A stretch of DNA of 64,000 nt, taken from contig NZ_CXOP01000002.1 of the NCBI RefSeq assembly GCF_001269345.1, positions 1,612,853 through 1,676,852 of the forward strand. The letters are read 5' to 3'. Shown here piece after piece: positions 1-8,888 of this stretch. A program made the translations under genes and the position numbers. This DNA is from Limnohabitans sp. 2KL-27 (GTDB lineage: Bacteria > Pseudomonadota > Gammaproteobacteria > Burkholderiales > Burkholderiaceae_C). Positions within the stretch are counted from its first letter, which is position 1, and the number at the start of each line of letters is the position of its first letter. The notes under the pieces were generated by a model. It saw only the letters and a program-made list of their open reading frames with translations. It did no database searches and was not told the DNA's origin.

Positions 1-47
1 CACAGGTTCCATCTTTAAAGTCAAACCATTGCATCTTGGAGAACCCC

Positions 48-749
48 ATGCTGACACTTCGCAAATCCAATGAACGCGGCTACGCCGACCATGGCTGGCT
101 CAAATCGTTCCACAGCTTTTCTTTTGCCAATTACTTTGACCCGGCCCACATGGGTTTTGGCAACCTGCGCGTCATCAACGAAGACCGCATTGCGCCCGAA
201 ACCGGCTTTGGCACCCACGGCCACCGCGACATGGAAATCATCAGCTACGTGCTGTCGGGCAATTTGGCCCACCAAGACAGCATGGGCAACGTCAAAGGCA
301 TTCCGCCCGGCGATGTGCAGCGCATGAGTGCGGGCGGCGGTGTGCGCCACAGCGAGTTCAACCACGCCAAGGGCGAACAAACCCATTTCTTACAGATCTG
401 GATCGAACCCAATGTGACCGGCATCGACCCCGGCTATGAACAAAAAACCGTGCCCGAATCGGCCAAAAGGGGGCAGCTGGCCTTGGTTGCCGCGCCCGAA
501 GCTGCAGAGCACACGGTCAAAATCCACGCCGATGCGCGCATGTATGCGGGTCTTTTCCACGGCGCAGAAGCCGCCAGCTTGCCGCTGAGCCCCGAGCGCA
601 AGGCCTACGTGTTCTTGGTGCGCGGCACCTTGCAGGTCAATGGGCAGCAGCTCAACGCGGGTGACGCGGCCATGTTGCAATCCGAGCCGTCTTTGGCTTT
701 GGCCAATGGGCAGGACGCCGAAGTGCTTGTCTTCGACCTGGCCCCCTGA
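48..749 (+). CDS. Pirin family protein
   Basis: A 233-residue protein of the pirin family (bicupin, non-haem metal-binding). The N-terminal cupin shows the metal-ligand pattern of pirins: THGHRDMEI supplies two histidines and GGGVRHSEFNH supplies the third His and a Glu. Bacterial pirins are variously quercetin 2,3-dioxygenases or regulators of central metabolism; the sequence does not decide between these. I chose the ATG at 48 because a GGAGA motif lies 5 to 9 bases upstream; a TTG four codons earlier is in frame but overlaps that motif. It lies upstream of a flavodoxin-like gene on the same strand, about 100 bases away, suggesting a small redox-related group (inference). Confidence 0.9.
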   Translation: MLTLRKSNERGYADHGWLKSFHSFSFANYFDPAHMGFGNLRVINEDRIAPETGFGTHGHRDMEIISYVLSGNLAHQDSMGNVKGIPPGDVQRMSAGGGVRHSEFNHAKGEQTHFLQIWIEPNVTGIDPGYEQKTVPESAKRGQLALVAAPEAAEHTVKIHADARMYAGLFHGAEAASLPLSPERKAYVFLVRGTLQVNGQQLNAGDAAMLQSEPSLALANGQDAEVLVFDLAP

Positions 750-769
750 GCATTCTTGCCCATGAATTT

Positions 770-796
770 GTCATGCCTGCGAATGCAGGAATCCAG
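770..796. repeat. Short palindromic dispersed-type repeat
   Basis: The segment contains a perfect hairpin, CCTGC-GAAT-GCAGG at 776-789, flanked by GTCATG on the left and AATCCAG on the right. This layout matches the short palindromic repeats scattered between genes in many Burkholderiales; the minus-strand translation gives the characteristic spurious peptide WIPAFAGMT. It lies between the pirin gene and the flavodoxin gene. Only one copy is seen in this window, so its dispersed nature is inferred from family knowledge. Confidence 0.6.
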
Positions 797-849
797 CCCC
801 CTTCAAAGTCCCCATCTATTTTTCTCAACCCCTCCAAGGAGCTTTTCTC

Positions 850-1383
850 ATGGCTAAAACCGTTGTTGTCTTCCATTCTGGCTACGGCCACACCCAGCGC
901 GTGGCCCAATTTGTGGCCCAAGGCGCCAATGCCCAATCGATCACGATCGATGCCGACGGCAACATCACCGAGGCCGACTGGGCCGCGCTGGACGCTGCAG
1001 ACGCCATCATCTTTGGCTCGCCCACCTACATGGGCATGGCTTCGTGGCAGTTCAAGAAGTTTGCCGACGCCTCGTCCAAGCGCTGGTTCACCAGCGCCTG
1101 GAAAGACAAGGTGGCCGGCGGCTTCACGATCTCGGCCAGCCCCAGCGGTGACAAGTTGTCGACCATCCAGTACTTCATCACCTTGGCCATGCAGCAAGGC
1201 ATGATTTGGGTGGGGCAGCCTGCCATGAACGACGGCACCATCAACCGCATCGGCTCCAACTCGGGTGTGATGGCCCAAGTCGGACCGACCAGCCCCGCCG
1301 AAGACATCCCCCAAGGTGACTTGGATACCGCCAAAGCCTATGGCGAGCGCGTGGCCGCGGTCGCTGCCAAGCTGCGCGGCTGA
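850..1383 (+). CDS. Flavodoxin/NAD(P)H-dependent oxidoreductase family protein (WrbA-like)
   Basis: A 177-residue single-domain flavoprotein. The N-terminal beta strand followed by HSGYGHTQRVA is the FMN phosphate-binding loop of the flavodoxin-like fold, and the second FMN loop is GSPTYMGMASWQFKKF around residues 57-72. The length and the GSPTYMG motif resemble WrbA/NAD(P)H:quinone reductases and related flavodoxin_2 proteins. The likely role is a cytoplasmic FMN-dependent reductase of quinones or nitro compounds, with the substrate unknown. The start is well supported by CCAAGGAG 7-14 bases before the ATG. It follows pirin on the same strand, separated by a palindromic repeat. Confidence 0.85.
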   Translation: MAKTVVVFHSGYGHTQRVAQFVAQGANAQSITIDADGNITEADWAALDAADAIIFGSPTYMGMASWQFKKFADASSKRWFTSAWKDKVAGGFTISASPSGDKLSTIQYFITLAMQQGMIWVGQPAMNDGTINRIGSNSGVMAQVGPTSPAEDIPQGDLDTAKAYGERVAAVAAKLRG

Positions 1384-1397
1384 GGCCTTGGGGGGCA

Positions 1398-1505
1398 GCC
1401 CCTGCGGCCGAATGTGCGCTGAGTCAGACCGCGCATTCGCGATCAGGGGTTCGCTCCCACACAATACCCAACAGCCTGTCCCTTTGGGAGGCCGCCCCTG
1501 CGGCC
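1398..1505. repeat. Pair of 12-bp direct repeats with GC-rich hairpins
   Basis: GCCCCTGCGGCC occurs at 1398-1409 and again at 1494-1505, each followed closely by AATG. The second copy forms a perfect hairpin, GGCCGC-CCCT-GCGGCC (1490-1505); the first copy can form a weaker version. The pair occupies most of the 153-base gap between the flavodoxin gene and the DUF599 gene. It has no U-run, so it is not a canonical terminator. Confidence 0.5.
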
Positions 1506-1536
1506 AATGGGAGCGCCTCTCGGTTAGCATGGCAGC

Positions 1537-2232
1537 ATGAAAATCATCACCATGCTGCCGTGGGCCGATTGGCTGGCACTGATCACTTTTTTTGCCTTGT
1601 GGGTGGGTTATGCCTGGCTGGCCAAGGTGCGCGGTCTGCGCGACCAAAGTCTGATCGCCAACACCAACCGTTATCGCCAAATGTGGATGATGCAAGCCAC
1701 CCACCGTGACCCGCGTGTGCTGGACGGCGTGATCACCCAAAACCTGTCTCAAACCCCCGCCTTTTTTTCCTCCACCAGCATCATCATCATTGGGGGGCTG
1801 TTCGCGCTGTTGGGCACCACTGACAAAGCCGCCGAGTTGGTGGGCGAAATCCCGTTTGCCGAGCCCACCCCTTTGCTGGTCTTCGAACTCAAGATCCTGG
1901 TGATGGTGGGCATCTTTGTGTATGCCTTTTTCCGGTTTTCTTGGTCCATGCGCCAGTACACCTTTGTGGCCTTGGTCATCGGTGCCATGCCATCGCCTGC
2001 TGACTTTGATGCGAAGCTTTATGACCGCCAGCATTTTGCCGAGCGTGCGGGCAACTTGGTGAGCGCTGCGGCCGAGACCTTCAACGACGGTTTGCGGGCC
2101 TACTACTTTTCATTCGCTGCCATGGCCTGGTTTTTCTCGCCCATGGCGCTGGTGCTGGCCACGGCCTTGGTGGTTTTGATTTTGTATGGGCGCGAGTTCC
2201 GCTCCGAAGTGTTGCATGTCCTGCGCGACTGA
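1537..2232 (+). CDS. DUF599 domain integral membrane protein
   Basis: A 231-residue membrane protein matching the DUF599 family, which is small, bacterial and of unknown function. Hydrophobic segments are visible near residues 7-28, 78-98, 115-135 and 190-225, giving about four to five transmembrane helices. The segment LIANTNRYRQMWM, followed by RDPRVLDG and the conserved SQTPAFFSSTSIIIIGG, is typical of the family. The ATG at 1537 is the only sensible start. It sits between a repeat-bearing gap and dnaE on the same strand; nothing in the context reveals the role. Confidence 0.85.
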   Translation: MKIITMLPWADWLALITFFALWVGYAWLAKVRGLRDQSLIANTNRYRQMWMMQATHRDPRVLDGVITQNLSQTPAFFSSTSIIIIGGLFALLGTTDKAAELVGEIPFAEPTPLLVFELKILVMVGIFVYAFFRFSWSMRQYTFVALVIGAMPSPADFDAKLYDRQHFAERAGNLVSAAAETFNDGLRAYYFSFAAMAWFFSPMALVLATALVVLILYGREFRSEVLHVLRD

Positions 2233-2264
2233 AAACGCACACCTTTTGCCGCAGGGGTACCTTC

Positions 2265-2270
2265 TACAAT
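2265..2270 (+). promoter_or_regulatory. Putative -10 element for dnaE
   Basis: TACAAT lies nine bases upstream of the dnaE start codon. No good -35 is present at 16-18 bp (TTGCCG at 2246-2251 is only 13 bp away). If this is the real promoter the leader would be only a few bases long. Confidence 0.3.
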
Positions 2271-2278
2271 GACAGGCT

Positions 2279-5200
2279 ATGTTTGTCCATCTGCGCCTTC
2301 ACTCCGAATTTTCTGTTGTTGACTCGACCTGCCGCATCGACGACGTGGTCAAGATCGCGGCAAAAGACGCCCAGCCCGCACTGGCCATCACCGACCTGAA
2401 CAACTTGTTTGGGACCGTCAAGTTTTACAAAGAAGGCCGGGGCAAAGGCGTCAAGCCGATCATTGGTGCCGAGATCAACCTCGAAGGACTGGGGGGCGAT
2501 GCCGCGGCCACCAGCCGGGTGGTGCTGTTGGTGCAAAACCACCCCGGTTACCTGAACCTTTGCGAACTGCTGGCCCGTGCCTGGACGCAAAACATCGTCA
2601 AAGGCGTGGCCGTGGTCAAGCTGGCCTGGCTCAAGGAGTTGTCCGATGGCTTGATTTTGCTTTCGGGCGCGCAAGCAGGCCCGGTGGGGCAGGCCATCGT
2701 GCAAGGCGACACCCGCAAGGCAGCCGACGTGGCGCTGCAACTGGGCTCGGTCTTTCCGCACCGGTTTTATCTGGAGTTGCAACGCGCAGGGCGCCCGGAG
2801 GACGAACCCCAAGTGGCAGGCGCCGTGGCGTTAGCGGCCCGTTTGGGTTTGCCGGTGGTGGCCACCCACCCGGTGCAGTTTCATGTCGCCGAAGATTACG
2901 AAGCCCACGAAGCGCGGGTGTGTATTTCCGAGGGTGAAATTCTGGCCAACCCGCGCCGGGTGCGGCGTTTCACCCGCGAGCAATACTTCAAGTCGGCGGC
3001 GCAAATGTGTGCCTTGTTTGCCGATGTGCCCAGCGCGATTGCCAACACGCTGGAGATCGCCAAACGCTGCAACCTGACACTGGTCCTGGGCAAGCCGCAG
3101 TTGCCCAACTTCCCGATCCCGCCCGTTCATGGCGTGGTCATGTCGGTGGACGATTATTTCCGCCACGTCTCGTTTGAAGGTCTGCAAGAACGCCTCCAGC
3201 ACCTCTACCCCGACCCCACCAAACGCGAGGCCGAGCGGCCGCGCTATGTGGAGCGGCTGGAGTTCGAGTTGGGCACCATCTTGAAGATGGGCTTTCCGGG
3301 CTATTTCCTGATCGTGGGTGACTTCATCCAGTGGGCCAAGGCCAATGGCTGCCCGGTGGGTCCGGGTCGGGGCTCAGGCGCGGGTTCGTTGGTGGCCTAT
3401 GCGCTCAAGATCACCGACCTCGACCCCTTGCAATACAGCTTGCTGTTCGAGCGCTTTTTGAACCCCGAGCGGGTGTCCATGCCCGACTTTGACATCGATT
3501 TTTGCCAAGGCAACCGGGATCGGGTGATCGACTATGTGAAGGACAAATACGGGCGCGATGCGGTGTCGCAGATCGCCACCTTTGGCACCATGGCCGCGCG
3601 GGCGGCGATCCGCGATGTGGGCCGCGTGCTCGACATGAGCTACACCTTTTGCGATGGCATCAGCAAGCTCATTCCCAACAAGCCGGGCATGTCGGTCACG
3701 CTGCAATACCCGCCCGCCACGCCCAAAGAGGGCGACAAGAACAACTATGCGATTGCCATGGAGCCCATCCTGGCCGAACGCATCGAGCGTGAAGAAGATG
3801 TCAAGACCCTGATCGAGTTGGCCCAGAAGCTCGAGGGCATGACCCGCAACGTGGGCATGCACGCCGGGGGCGTGCTCATTGCGCCGGGCAAACTGACCGA
3901 TTTTTGTCCGCTGTACCAGCAGCCCGGCAGCGAGTCGGCCGTGAGCCAATACGACAAGGACGACGTGGAGGCCGCAGGCCTGGTCAAGTTCGACTTCTTG
4001 GGCTTGGCCACACTCACCATTTTGGAGATCGCGCGCGAGTTCATCATGAAGCGGCACAAAGGCCAGGAAGACTTTGCCTTTGAAAACATCCCGCTCGACG
4101 ATGCGGCCACCTACAAACTGTTCTCGGACGGCAAGACCGAAGCCGTGTTCCAGTTTGAAAGCCGTGGCATGCAGGGCATGCTGCGGGATGCCCGCCCGAG
4201 CCGCCTGGAAGACCTGATCGCCTTGAACGCGCTGTACCGCCCGGGGCCCATGGACCTGATCCCCAGCTTTGTGGCCCGCAAGCACGGGCGCGAGGTGGTG
4301 GAGTACCCGCACCCGGCCGTGGCCGAGATGCTGAGTGAGACCTACGGCATCATGGTCTACCAAGAGCAGGTGATGCAGACCGCGCAGATCCTGGGCGGTT
4401 ACTCGCTCGGCGGCGCGGATTTGCTGCGCCGCGCCATGGGCAAGAAAAAAGCCGAAGAAATGGCCGAGCACCGGGAAAAGTTCCGAGCCGGCGCTTTGGC
4501 CACGCACAACATCCCGCAGGACAAGGCCGACGAAGTTTTTGACCTGATGGAAAAGTTTGCGGGCTACGGCTTCAACAAGTCGCACGCCGCTGCCTATTCC
4601 CTCCTGGCCTACCACACCGGCTGGCTCAAGGTGCATTACACCGCCGAGTTCTTTTGCGCCAACATGACGGTGGAAATGGACGATACCGACAAACTCAAGG
4701 TGCTGTACGAGGATGCCATCAAATTCGGCATCTGCTTTGACCCCCCAGACGTGAACAGGGGCACGCACCGCTTCGAGCCGGTGACCGACAAGGTCATCCG
4801 CTACGGTCTGGGCGCCATCAAGGGCACAGGCCAGCAGGCGATCGACGCCATCGTGGCCGCGCGCAACGAGGGCGGCCCCTTCACCAGCCTGTTTGACTTT
4901 GCCGTGCGCGTGGACCGCACCCGCATCAACAAACGCACGGTGGACGCGCTGATCAAAGCGGGGGCTTTTGACTCGCTGCACATGAACCGCGCCGCCCTGT
5001 CAGCCAGCATCGACCGGGCGTTTGAATTCTCGAACGCCACGACGGCCAACGTCAACCAAGGCGGCCTGTTCGACATGCTGGGCGACGACTCGCATGGCTC
5101 CAGCACGCAAGAGCCCGATTTGGTCGAGGTCATGCCCTGGGGCATCAAGGAACGCCTGCTGCTGGAAAAAACCGCGGTGGGATTTTTCCTGTCAGGTCAT

Positions 5201-5806
5201 TTGTTCGACGCGGTCGAGCGCGAGGTGCGCCAGTTTGCCCGCCGCAAGATCGACGACCTGATCGACAGCCGCGAGTCCATGGTGCTGGCCGGCATTGTGG
5301 GCGATCTGCGCGTCATCAACGGCCAACGCGGCAAGGTGGCCATCTTCAAGCTCGACGACAAAACTGGCGTGATGGAAGCCACCGCCGACGAAGCCCTGAT
5401 CCACTCGGCCAAGCATTGGCTCAAGGACGACGAGCTGATCATCGTCACGGCCAAGATGCAGGCCGACCGTTTCTCGGGCGGTTTTCGCCTCAAGATCGAG
5501 CAGATCATGGACTTGGGCGCGGCCCGTTGCCGCTATGGCAAATACCTGCGCGTGGCCGTGAAAGGCCGTGCACCCGACATTGCGCGCCTGGTGCGAGAGT
5601 TCCCCGCCCAACGCGAACAAACCGAGCAAGGTGACTTGGTGCGCGGCTTGCCGGTGCGCCTGGTGCTCGAGCGCAGCAACGACCAACTGGCGGCCCGCGC
5701 CGAGCTGGCGCTGGGCGAAGCCGCCAAGTTCTTCCCCACCGATGCGGCCCTGGCCAGCTGGATGGCGCAGGCCGATCAGGGTCAGGCGCGCATTGTTTAC
5801 GACTGA
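2279..5806 (+). CDS. dnaE: DNA polymerase III subunit alpha
   Basis: A full-length, 1175-residue replicative DNA polymerase III alpha subunit, the catalytic subunit of the holoenzyme. It begins with a PHP domain (HLRLHSEFS, residues 4-12). The polymerase catalytic aspartates lie in MPDFDIDF around residues 401-408 and in KFDFLGLATLTIL, and the palm/fingers region contains the GPGRGSGAGSLVAYAL loop. A helix-hairpin-helix motif and an OB-fold domain (KVAIFKLDDKTGVMEATADE) follow, then a C-terminal tau-binding region. Length and architecture fit DnaE1 rather than the error-prone DnaE2. The start ATG has only a weak AGG upstream. In enterobacteria dnaE lies next to the lpx/rnhB block; here it is separate, which is usual for betaproteobacteria. 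Confidence 0.98.
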   Translation: MFVHLRLHSEFSVVDSTCRIDDVVKIAAKDAQPALAITDLNNLFGTVKFYKEGRGKGVKPIIGAEINLEGLGGDAAATSRVVLLVQNHPGYLNLCELLARAWTQNIVKGVAVVKLAWLKELSDGLILLSGAQAGPVGQAIVQGDTRKAADVALQLGSVFPHRFYLELQRAGRPEDEPQVAGAVALAARLGLPVVATHPVQFHVAEDYEAHEARVCISEGEILANPRRVRRFTREQYFKSAAQMCALFADVPSAIANTLEIAKRCNLTLVLGKPQLPNFPIPPVHGVVMSVDDYFRHVSFEGLQERLQHLYPDPTKREAERPRYVERLEFELGTILKMGFPGYFLIVGDFIQWAKANGCPVGPGRGSGAGSLVAYALKITDLDPLQYSLLFERFLNPERVSMPDFDIDFCQGNRDRVIDYVKDKYGRDAVSQIATFGTMAARAAIRDVGRVLDMSYTFCDGISKLIPNKPGMSVTLQYPPATPKEGDKNNYAIAMEPILAERIEREEDVKTLIELAQKLEGMTRNVGMHAGGVLIAPGKLTDFCPLYQQPGSESAVSQYDKDDVEAAGLVKFDFLGLATLTILEIAREFIMKRHKGQEDFAFENIPLDDAATYKLFSDGKTEAVFQFESRGMQGMLRDARPSRLEDLIALNALYRPGPMDLIPSFVARKHGREVVEYPHPAVAEMLSETYGIMVYQEQVMQTAQILGGYSLGGADLLRRAMGKKKAEEMAEHREKFRAGALATHNIPQDKADEVFDLMEKFAGYGFNKSHAAAYSLLAYHTGWLKVHYTAEFFCANMTVEMDDTDKLKVLYEDAIKFGICFDPPDVNRGTHRFEPVTDKVIRYGLGAIKGTGQQAIDAIVAARNEGGPFTSLFDFAVRVDRTRINKRTVDALIKAGAFDSLHMNRAALSASIDRAFEFSNATTANVNQGGLFDMLGDDSHGSSTQEPDLVEVMPWGIKERLLLEKTAVGFFLSGHLFDAVEREVRQFARRKIDDLIDSRESMVLAGIVGDLRVINGQRGKVAIFKLDDKTGVMEATADEALIHSAKHWLKDDELIIVTAKMQADRFSGGFRLKIEQIMDLGAARCRYGKYLRVAVKGRAPDIARLVREFPAQREQTEQGDLVRGLPVRLVLERSNDQLAARAELALGEAAKFFPTDAALASWMAQADQGQARIVYD

Positions 5807-5833
5807 CCCCTCCAACGAGCCAAGGATCTCCCC

Positions 5834-6820
5834 ATGAAAGCAGCCTGGTACGCACAAAACGGCGAAGCCCAAGACGTGATGCAGCTCGGCGAGCTGCCCA
5901 CACCCACGCCTCAAGCGGGGGAGGTGTTGGTTCGCTTGCTGACCTCGGGCGTGAACCCCTCTGACGTGAAATCGCGCCGCGCCCGTCCTTTGACCGACGC
6001 CTTGGTGGTGCCACACAGCGATGGCGCTGGCGTGATCGAAGCGGTGGGGGCCGGTGTTTCACCGGGCCGGGTCGGGGAGCGCGTGTGGGTCTGGAATGGC
6101 CAGTGGCAGCGCTCCATGGGCACCTGCGCCCAGTACATCGCCTTGCCCGAGGCTCAGGCTGTGGCCTTGCCCGAAGGCACCGACTTTGCGGCTGGGGCCT
6201 GTATGGGCATTCCGGGTTTGACCGCAGTGCAGGCGGTGATTTTGGCAGAGCGTCTGGCCGGTGATTTGCGCGGACAAACCGTGCTGGTCACTGGCGCTTC
6301 ATCGGCCGTGGGGCACTACATCACCCAGATGGTGAGCTTGGCCGGTGGCCGCGTGATCGGCACCGTCGGCTCTCAAGCCAAAGCCGCCCACGCCCGCGCG
6401 GCAGGCCTGCAAGAGGCCATTTTTTACAAGACCGAGTCGGTGCCCGAACGCGTCAAGGCCTTGACGCAAGGCCGTGGCGCAGAGGTCATCATCGACATGG
6501 ATTTTTCGACCACGGCGCGTTGGGCCGCCGAAGGCGCTTTGGCCCCGCACGGCCAAGTGGTCTGTTATGGCTCGAATGCGCTGGACGTGGCCATGCCGTT
6601 TCGGCCCTGGCTGTTCCAGTCGATGGGCGTGAAATTCTTCTTGGTCTATGACCTGACTCCCGCCGACCGCCAAGGCGCCGTGGCCCGCCTGTCGGCCATG
6701 CTGTCGCAACAGCAGTTGCAGCACAGCATCGGTGCCCGTTTTACGCTCGATCAAATCGCGTTAGCGCACCAAACGGTGGAAGCAGGGCAAATCGTGGGCA
6801 ATGTGGTGGTGGACTTGTAA
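5834..6820 (+). CDS. NADPH:quinone reductase / zinc-independent medium-chain dehydrogenase
   Basis: A 328-residue medium-chain dehydrogenase/reductase of the quinone oxidoreductase type. The N-terminal GroES-like domain contains SGVNPSDVKSRR and lacks the cysteine-rich zinc loop of alcohol dehydrogenases. The Rossmann domain carries VLVTGASSAVGHYITQMVSLAGGRVIGT in two overlapping parts (nucleotide-binding AxxxVG). The enzyme probably reduces quinones or unsaturated carbonyls with NADPH in the cytoplasm; the substrate cannot be told. CCAAGGA lies 8 bases before the ATG. It follows dnaE by 27 bases on the same strand and converges on tolA. Confidence 0.9.
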   Translation: MKAAWYAQNGEAQDVMQLGELPTPTPQAGEVLVRLLTSGVNPSDVKSRRARPLTDALVVPHSDGAGVIEAVGAGVSPGRVGERVWVWNGQWQRSMGTCAQYIALPEAQAVALPEGTDFAAGACMGIPGLTAVQAVILAERLAGDLRGQTVLVTGASSAVGHYITQMVSLAGGRVIGTVGSQAKAAHARAAGLQEAIFYKTESVPERVKALTQGRGAEVIIDMDFSTTARWAAEGALAPHGQVVCYGSNALDVAMPFRPWLFQSMGVKFFLVYDLTPADRQGAVARLSAMLSQQQLQHSIGARFTLDQIALAHQTVEAGQIVGNVVVDL

Positions 6821-6837
6821 GTCAGCCAGCCTTCGCC

Positions 6838-7752
6838 TCAATCGATCGGCCTGAACCCCAGCACGATCACGGGCGGCACACGACCGTCGGTGTCTTTGGG
6901 CAGGATTTCTGTCTTATCGATGGCGCGCAGCACGGCATCGTCCCAGGCTTTGTTGCCGCTCGATTGCACGATGCGGCGGCTCAAGATCACACCCTCCGGT
7001 CCCACCTTGACCTCGACCTCGGCGCGCGCATTGCCCACCACATCGCCGGAATAGGTGATGTTGGGTTTGATGCTGCCCACCAGGCGGCCCGCGTAGCTGG
7101 CCGATGGGCCAGATGATTTGAGCGCTGTGCCGGTGGCGTTTTCGCCGCCCGAGGCGCCGGCCATGCCTTGTATGCGCTTGAGGTTTTCCTGGCGCAGGGC
7201 ATCGGCACGGGCTTGGTCGGCTTTCTCTGCTTTGGCTTTCTCGGCCTTGGCTTTTTCTTCGGCTCTTTTCTTGTCGCGTTCTTTTTCTTTCTGTGCTTTT
7301 TTCTCTTTGGCGAGCTTTTCTTTTTCAAGCGCCTTGCGTTGGGTCTCGGCTTTTTCTTTTTGGGCCTTCAGCTTTTCAGCCTTCTCAGCTTCTTTTTTCT
7401 TGTCCAGTTGCTTTTGCTTTTCAATGGCGATTTGCGCGTCGCGCCGCTCCAGTGCAGGGTCGGGTGGCGGTGGCGTGGGTTGGGCGGGCTCGGGTTGGGG
7501 GGCTGGCTGGGGAGAGGGCTCGGGTTCCGGCGGGGGCTCTTGCAGTTTGGGGGCGGCGGCTTGCGGGATGGCGGACCACAGCTCAGCCTCGGCCTGCACC
7601 GTTTGCGGTTGGGTTTTCCAAGCGGTGGCCAAGCCCAGCGCCAGGAACAACAAGGCGTGCGCCACGCCCGCCACGACCCATGCGCGGCCTTGGCCGGGCT
7701 GGACCGGCGGCGCAAATTCGAGGTGCGGCGTCGCCTTGGCGTTCAAACCCAT
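6838..7752 (-). CDS. tolA: Cell envelope integrity protein TolA
   Basis: A 304-residue TolA, the inner-membrane protein that spans the periplasm and couples TolQR motor energy to TolB-Pal. It has a single N-terminal membrane segment (about residues 24-45, VVAGVAHALLFLALGLATAW), a proline-rich linker (70-98), a long Lys/Glu/Ala-rich helical domain (101-195) and a C-terminal TonB/TolA-like domain (about 225-304, with SGDVVGNARAEVEVKVGPEG). The start at 7752 follows tolR by 7 bases and has GAGG just upstream; longer forms would overlap tolR. It ends the tolQ-tolR-tolA run: tolB and pal are not downstream, because the next gene converges from the other strand. Confidence 0.92.
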   Translation of the reverse strand: MGLNAKATPHLEFAPPVQPGQGRAWVVAGVAHALLFLALGLATAWKTQPQTVQAEAELWSAIPQAAAPKLQEPPPEPEPSPQPAPQPEPAQPTPPPPDPALERRDAQIAIEKQKQLDKKKEAEKAEKLKAQKEKAETQRKALEKEKLAKEKKAQKEKERDKKRAEEKAKAEKAKAEKADQARADALRQENLKRIQGMAGASGGENATGTALKSSGPSASYAGRLVGSIKPNITYSGDVVGNARAEVEVKVGPEGVILSRRIVQSSGNKAWDDAVLRAIDKTEILPKDTDGRVPPVIVLGFRPID

Positions 7753-7759
7753 GTCCTCG

Positions 7760-8179
7760 TCAAGGTGCCAGTTGAACCGACAGGCCCACACGGGCAATGC
7801 CTGCACGTTGCAGGCTGTCCATCACTTGCACCACGGTTTCGTATTTGACGCTGCGGTCTGCGCTGATGACCACGGCGGTGTTCTGCTCGTCGCCCACCAA
7901 GCGCTTGACGCTGGCCGCCACGCTGGGCAGGGTGGCGCTGTCGGTTTTGCCGTCGCTGACCAGTTCCAAGCGCTCGTCTTTTTGGATCACGATCTGGATG
8001 ACTTTGTCGGGCTGCTTGGCGGCTTTGCCCACGCTGGGCAGGTCCACCACGCTGGGCGTGATCATGGGGGCGGTCACCATGAAGATGATCAGCAGCACCA
8101 GCATCACGTCGATGAAGGGCACCATGTTGATTTCGGCGATGGTGCGGCGACCACGGCCCCGGGATGACACAGCGGGCAT
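7760..8179 (-). CDS. tolR: Biopolymer transporter TolR (ExbD family)
   Basis: A 139-residue TolR/ExbD-family protein, part of the proton-driven TolQRA motor of the inner membrane. It has a short basic cytoplasmic N-terminus, one transmembrane helix containing the key aspartate (NMVPFIDVMLVLLIIFMV, D near residue 24) and a periplasmic domain ending in AGIARVGLSVQL. The start at 8179 is preceded by AAAGGAA at good spacing. Position directly after tolQ and before tolA identifies it as TolR rather than a TonB-partner ExbD. Confidence 0.93.
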   Translation of the reverse strand: MPAVSSRGRGRRTIAEINMVPFIDVMLVLLIIFMVTAPMITPSVVDLPSVGKAAKQPDKVIQIVIQKDERLELVSDGKTDSATLPSVAASVKRLVGDEQNTAVVISADRSVKYETVVQVMDSLQRAGIARVGLSVQLAP

Positions 8180-8189
8180 GGCGTTCCTT

Positions 8190-8888
8190 TCAGTGGCCCG
8201 AGGCCGAGCTGTTGGCCCCGCCCAGGCTGCGCTGCAGGATGTTGGAGAACTCTTCGATGAAGGTTTCCAGTTTGATGGCGATGCGGTCCACGTCGTGCGA
8301 GAAGCGGTTGTAGGCCAGCACCGCCGGGATGGCGGCAAACAGGCCAATGGCCGTGGCCACCAGGGCCTCTGCAATGCCGGGGGCCACGGTCGCCAAAGTC
8401 ACCTGTTGCAAACTGGCCAAGCCGGTGAAGGCGTGCATGATGCCCCAGACCGTGCCAAACAGACCCACATAAGGGGAAATGGAGCCGACCGAGGCCAAGA
8501 AGGCCAATTGCGATTCGGCCACGTCCATCTCGCGCTGGAAACTGGCGCGCATGGCGCGGCGGGCGCCGTCCAGCAAGGTGCCCGCATCGCTGATTTGGCG
8601 CTCGCGCAGTTTTTGGTATTCGCGCATGCCGCTGGCAAAAATGCGTTCCATGGGGCCGGACAGTTTGGCGTTTTGGCTGGCAGCGTTGAACAACTCGTTC
8701 AGACTGGTGCCCGACCAAAACACGCGCTCAAATTCCTCATTGAGGTTTTTGATGCGCTTGATGGCCGTGAGCTTGCGCACGATGGCGGCCCAACTGGCCA
8801 CCGAAATGCTGATCAGAATGAGCACCACCAATTGCACGACAAAACTGGCGTGCAAAAGCAGCGAGACGATGGACATGTCTTGGTTCAT
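8190..8888 (-). CDS. tolQ: Tol-Pal system protein TolQ (MotA/TolQ/ExbB family)
   Basis: A 232-residue proton channel component of the Tol-Pal motor, active in outer-membrane constriction during division. Three transmembrane segments are visible: an N-terminal one (SIVSLLLHASFVVQLVVLIL), and two later ones around ISPYVGLFGTVWGIMHAF and the AEALVATAIGLFAAIPAVLAYN region. These last two carry the channel-forming residues of MotA/TolQ/ExbB proteins. The ATG overlaps the ybgC stop codon as ATGA, which indicates translational coupling. An alternative start lies four codons later (MSIV). Confidence 0.95.
   Translation of the reverse strand: MNQDMSIVSLLLHASFVVQLVVLILISISVASWAAIVRKLTAIKRIKNLNEEFERVFWSGTSLNELFNAASQNAKLSGPMERIFASGMREYQKLRERQISDAGTLLDGARRAMRASFQREMDVAESQLAFLASVGSISPYVGLFGTVWGIMHAFTGLASLQQVTLATVAPGIAEALVATAIGLFAAIPAVLAYNRFSHDVDRIAIKLETFIEEFSNILQRSLGGANSSASGH

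Noticed and set aside
652-2034. Long minus-strand open frame (460 codons) across pirin, flavodoxin and DUF599 genes
   Set aside because: It runs antisense to three recognisable genes, has low-complexity His/Gly/Arg-rich composition and no family resemblance. It is a codon-bias shadow.
3374-4981. 535-codon minus-strand open frame inside dnaE
   Set aside because: Antisense to strongly conserved polymerase sequence, with the composition typical of shadow frames in GC-rich DNA.
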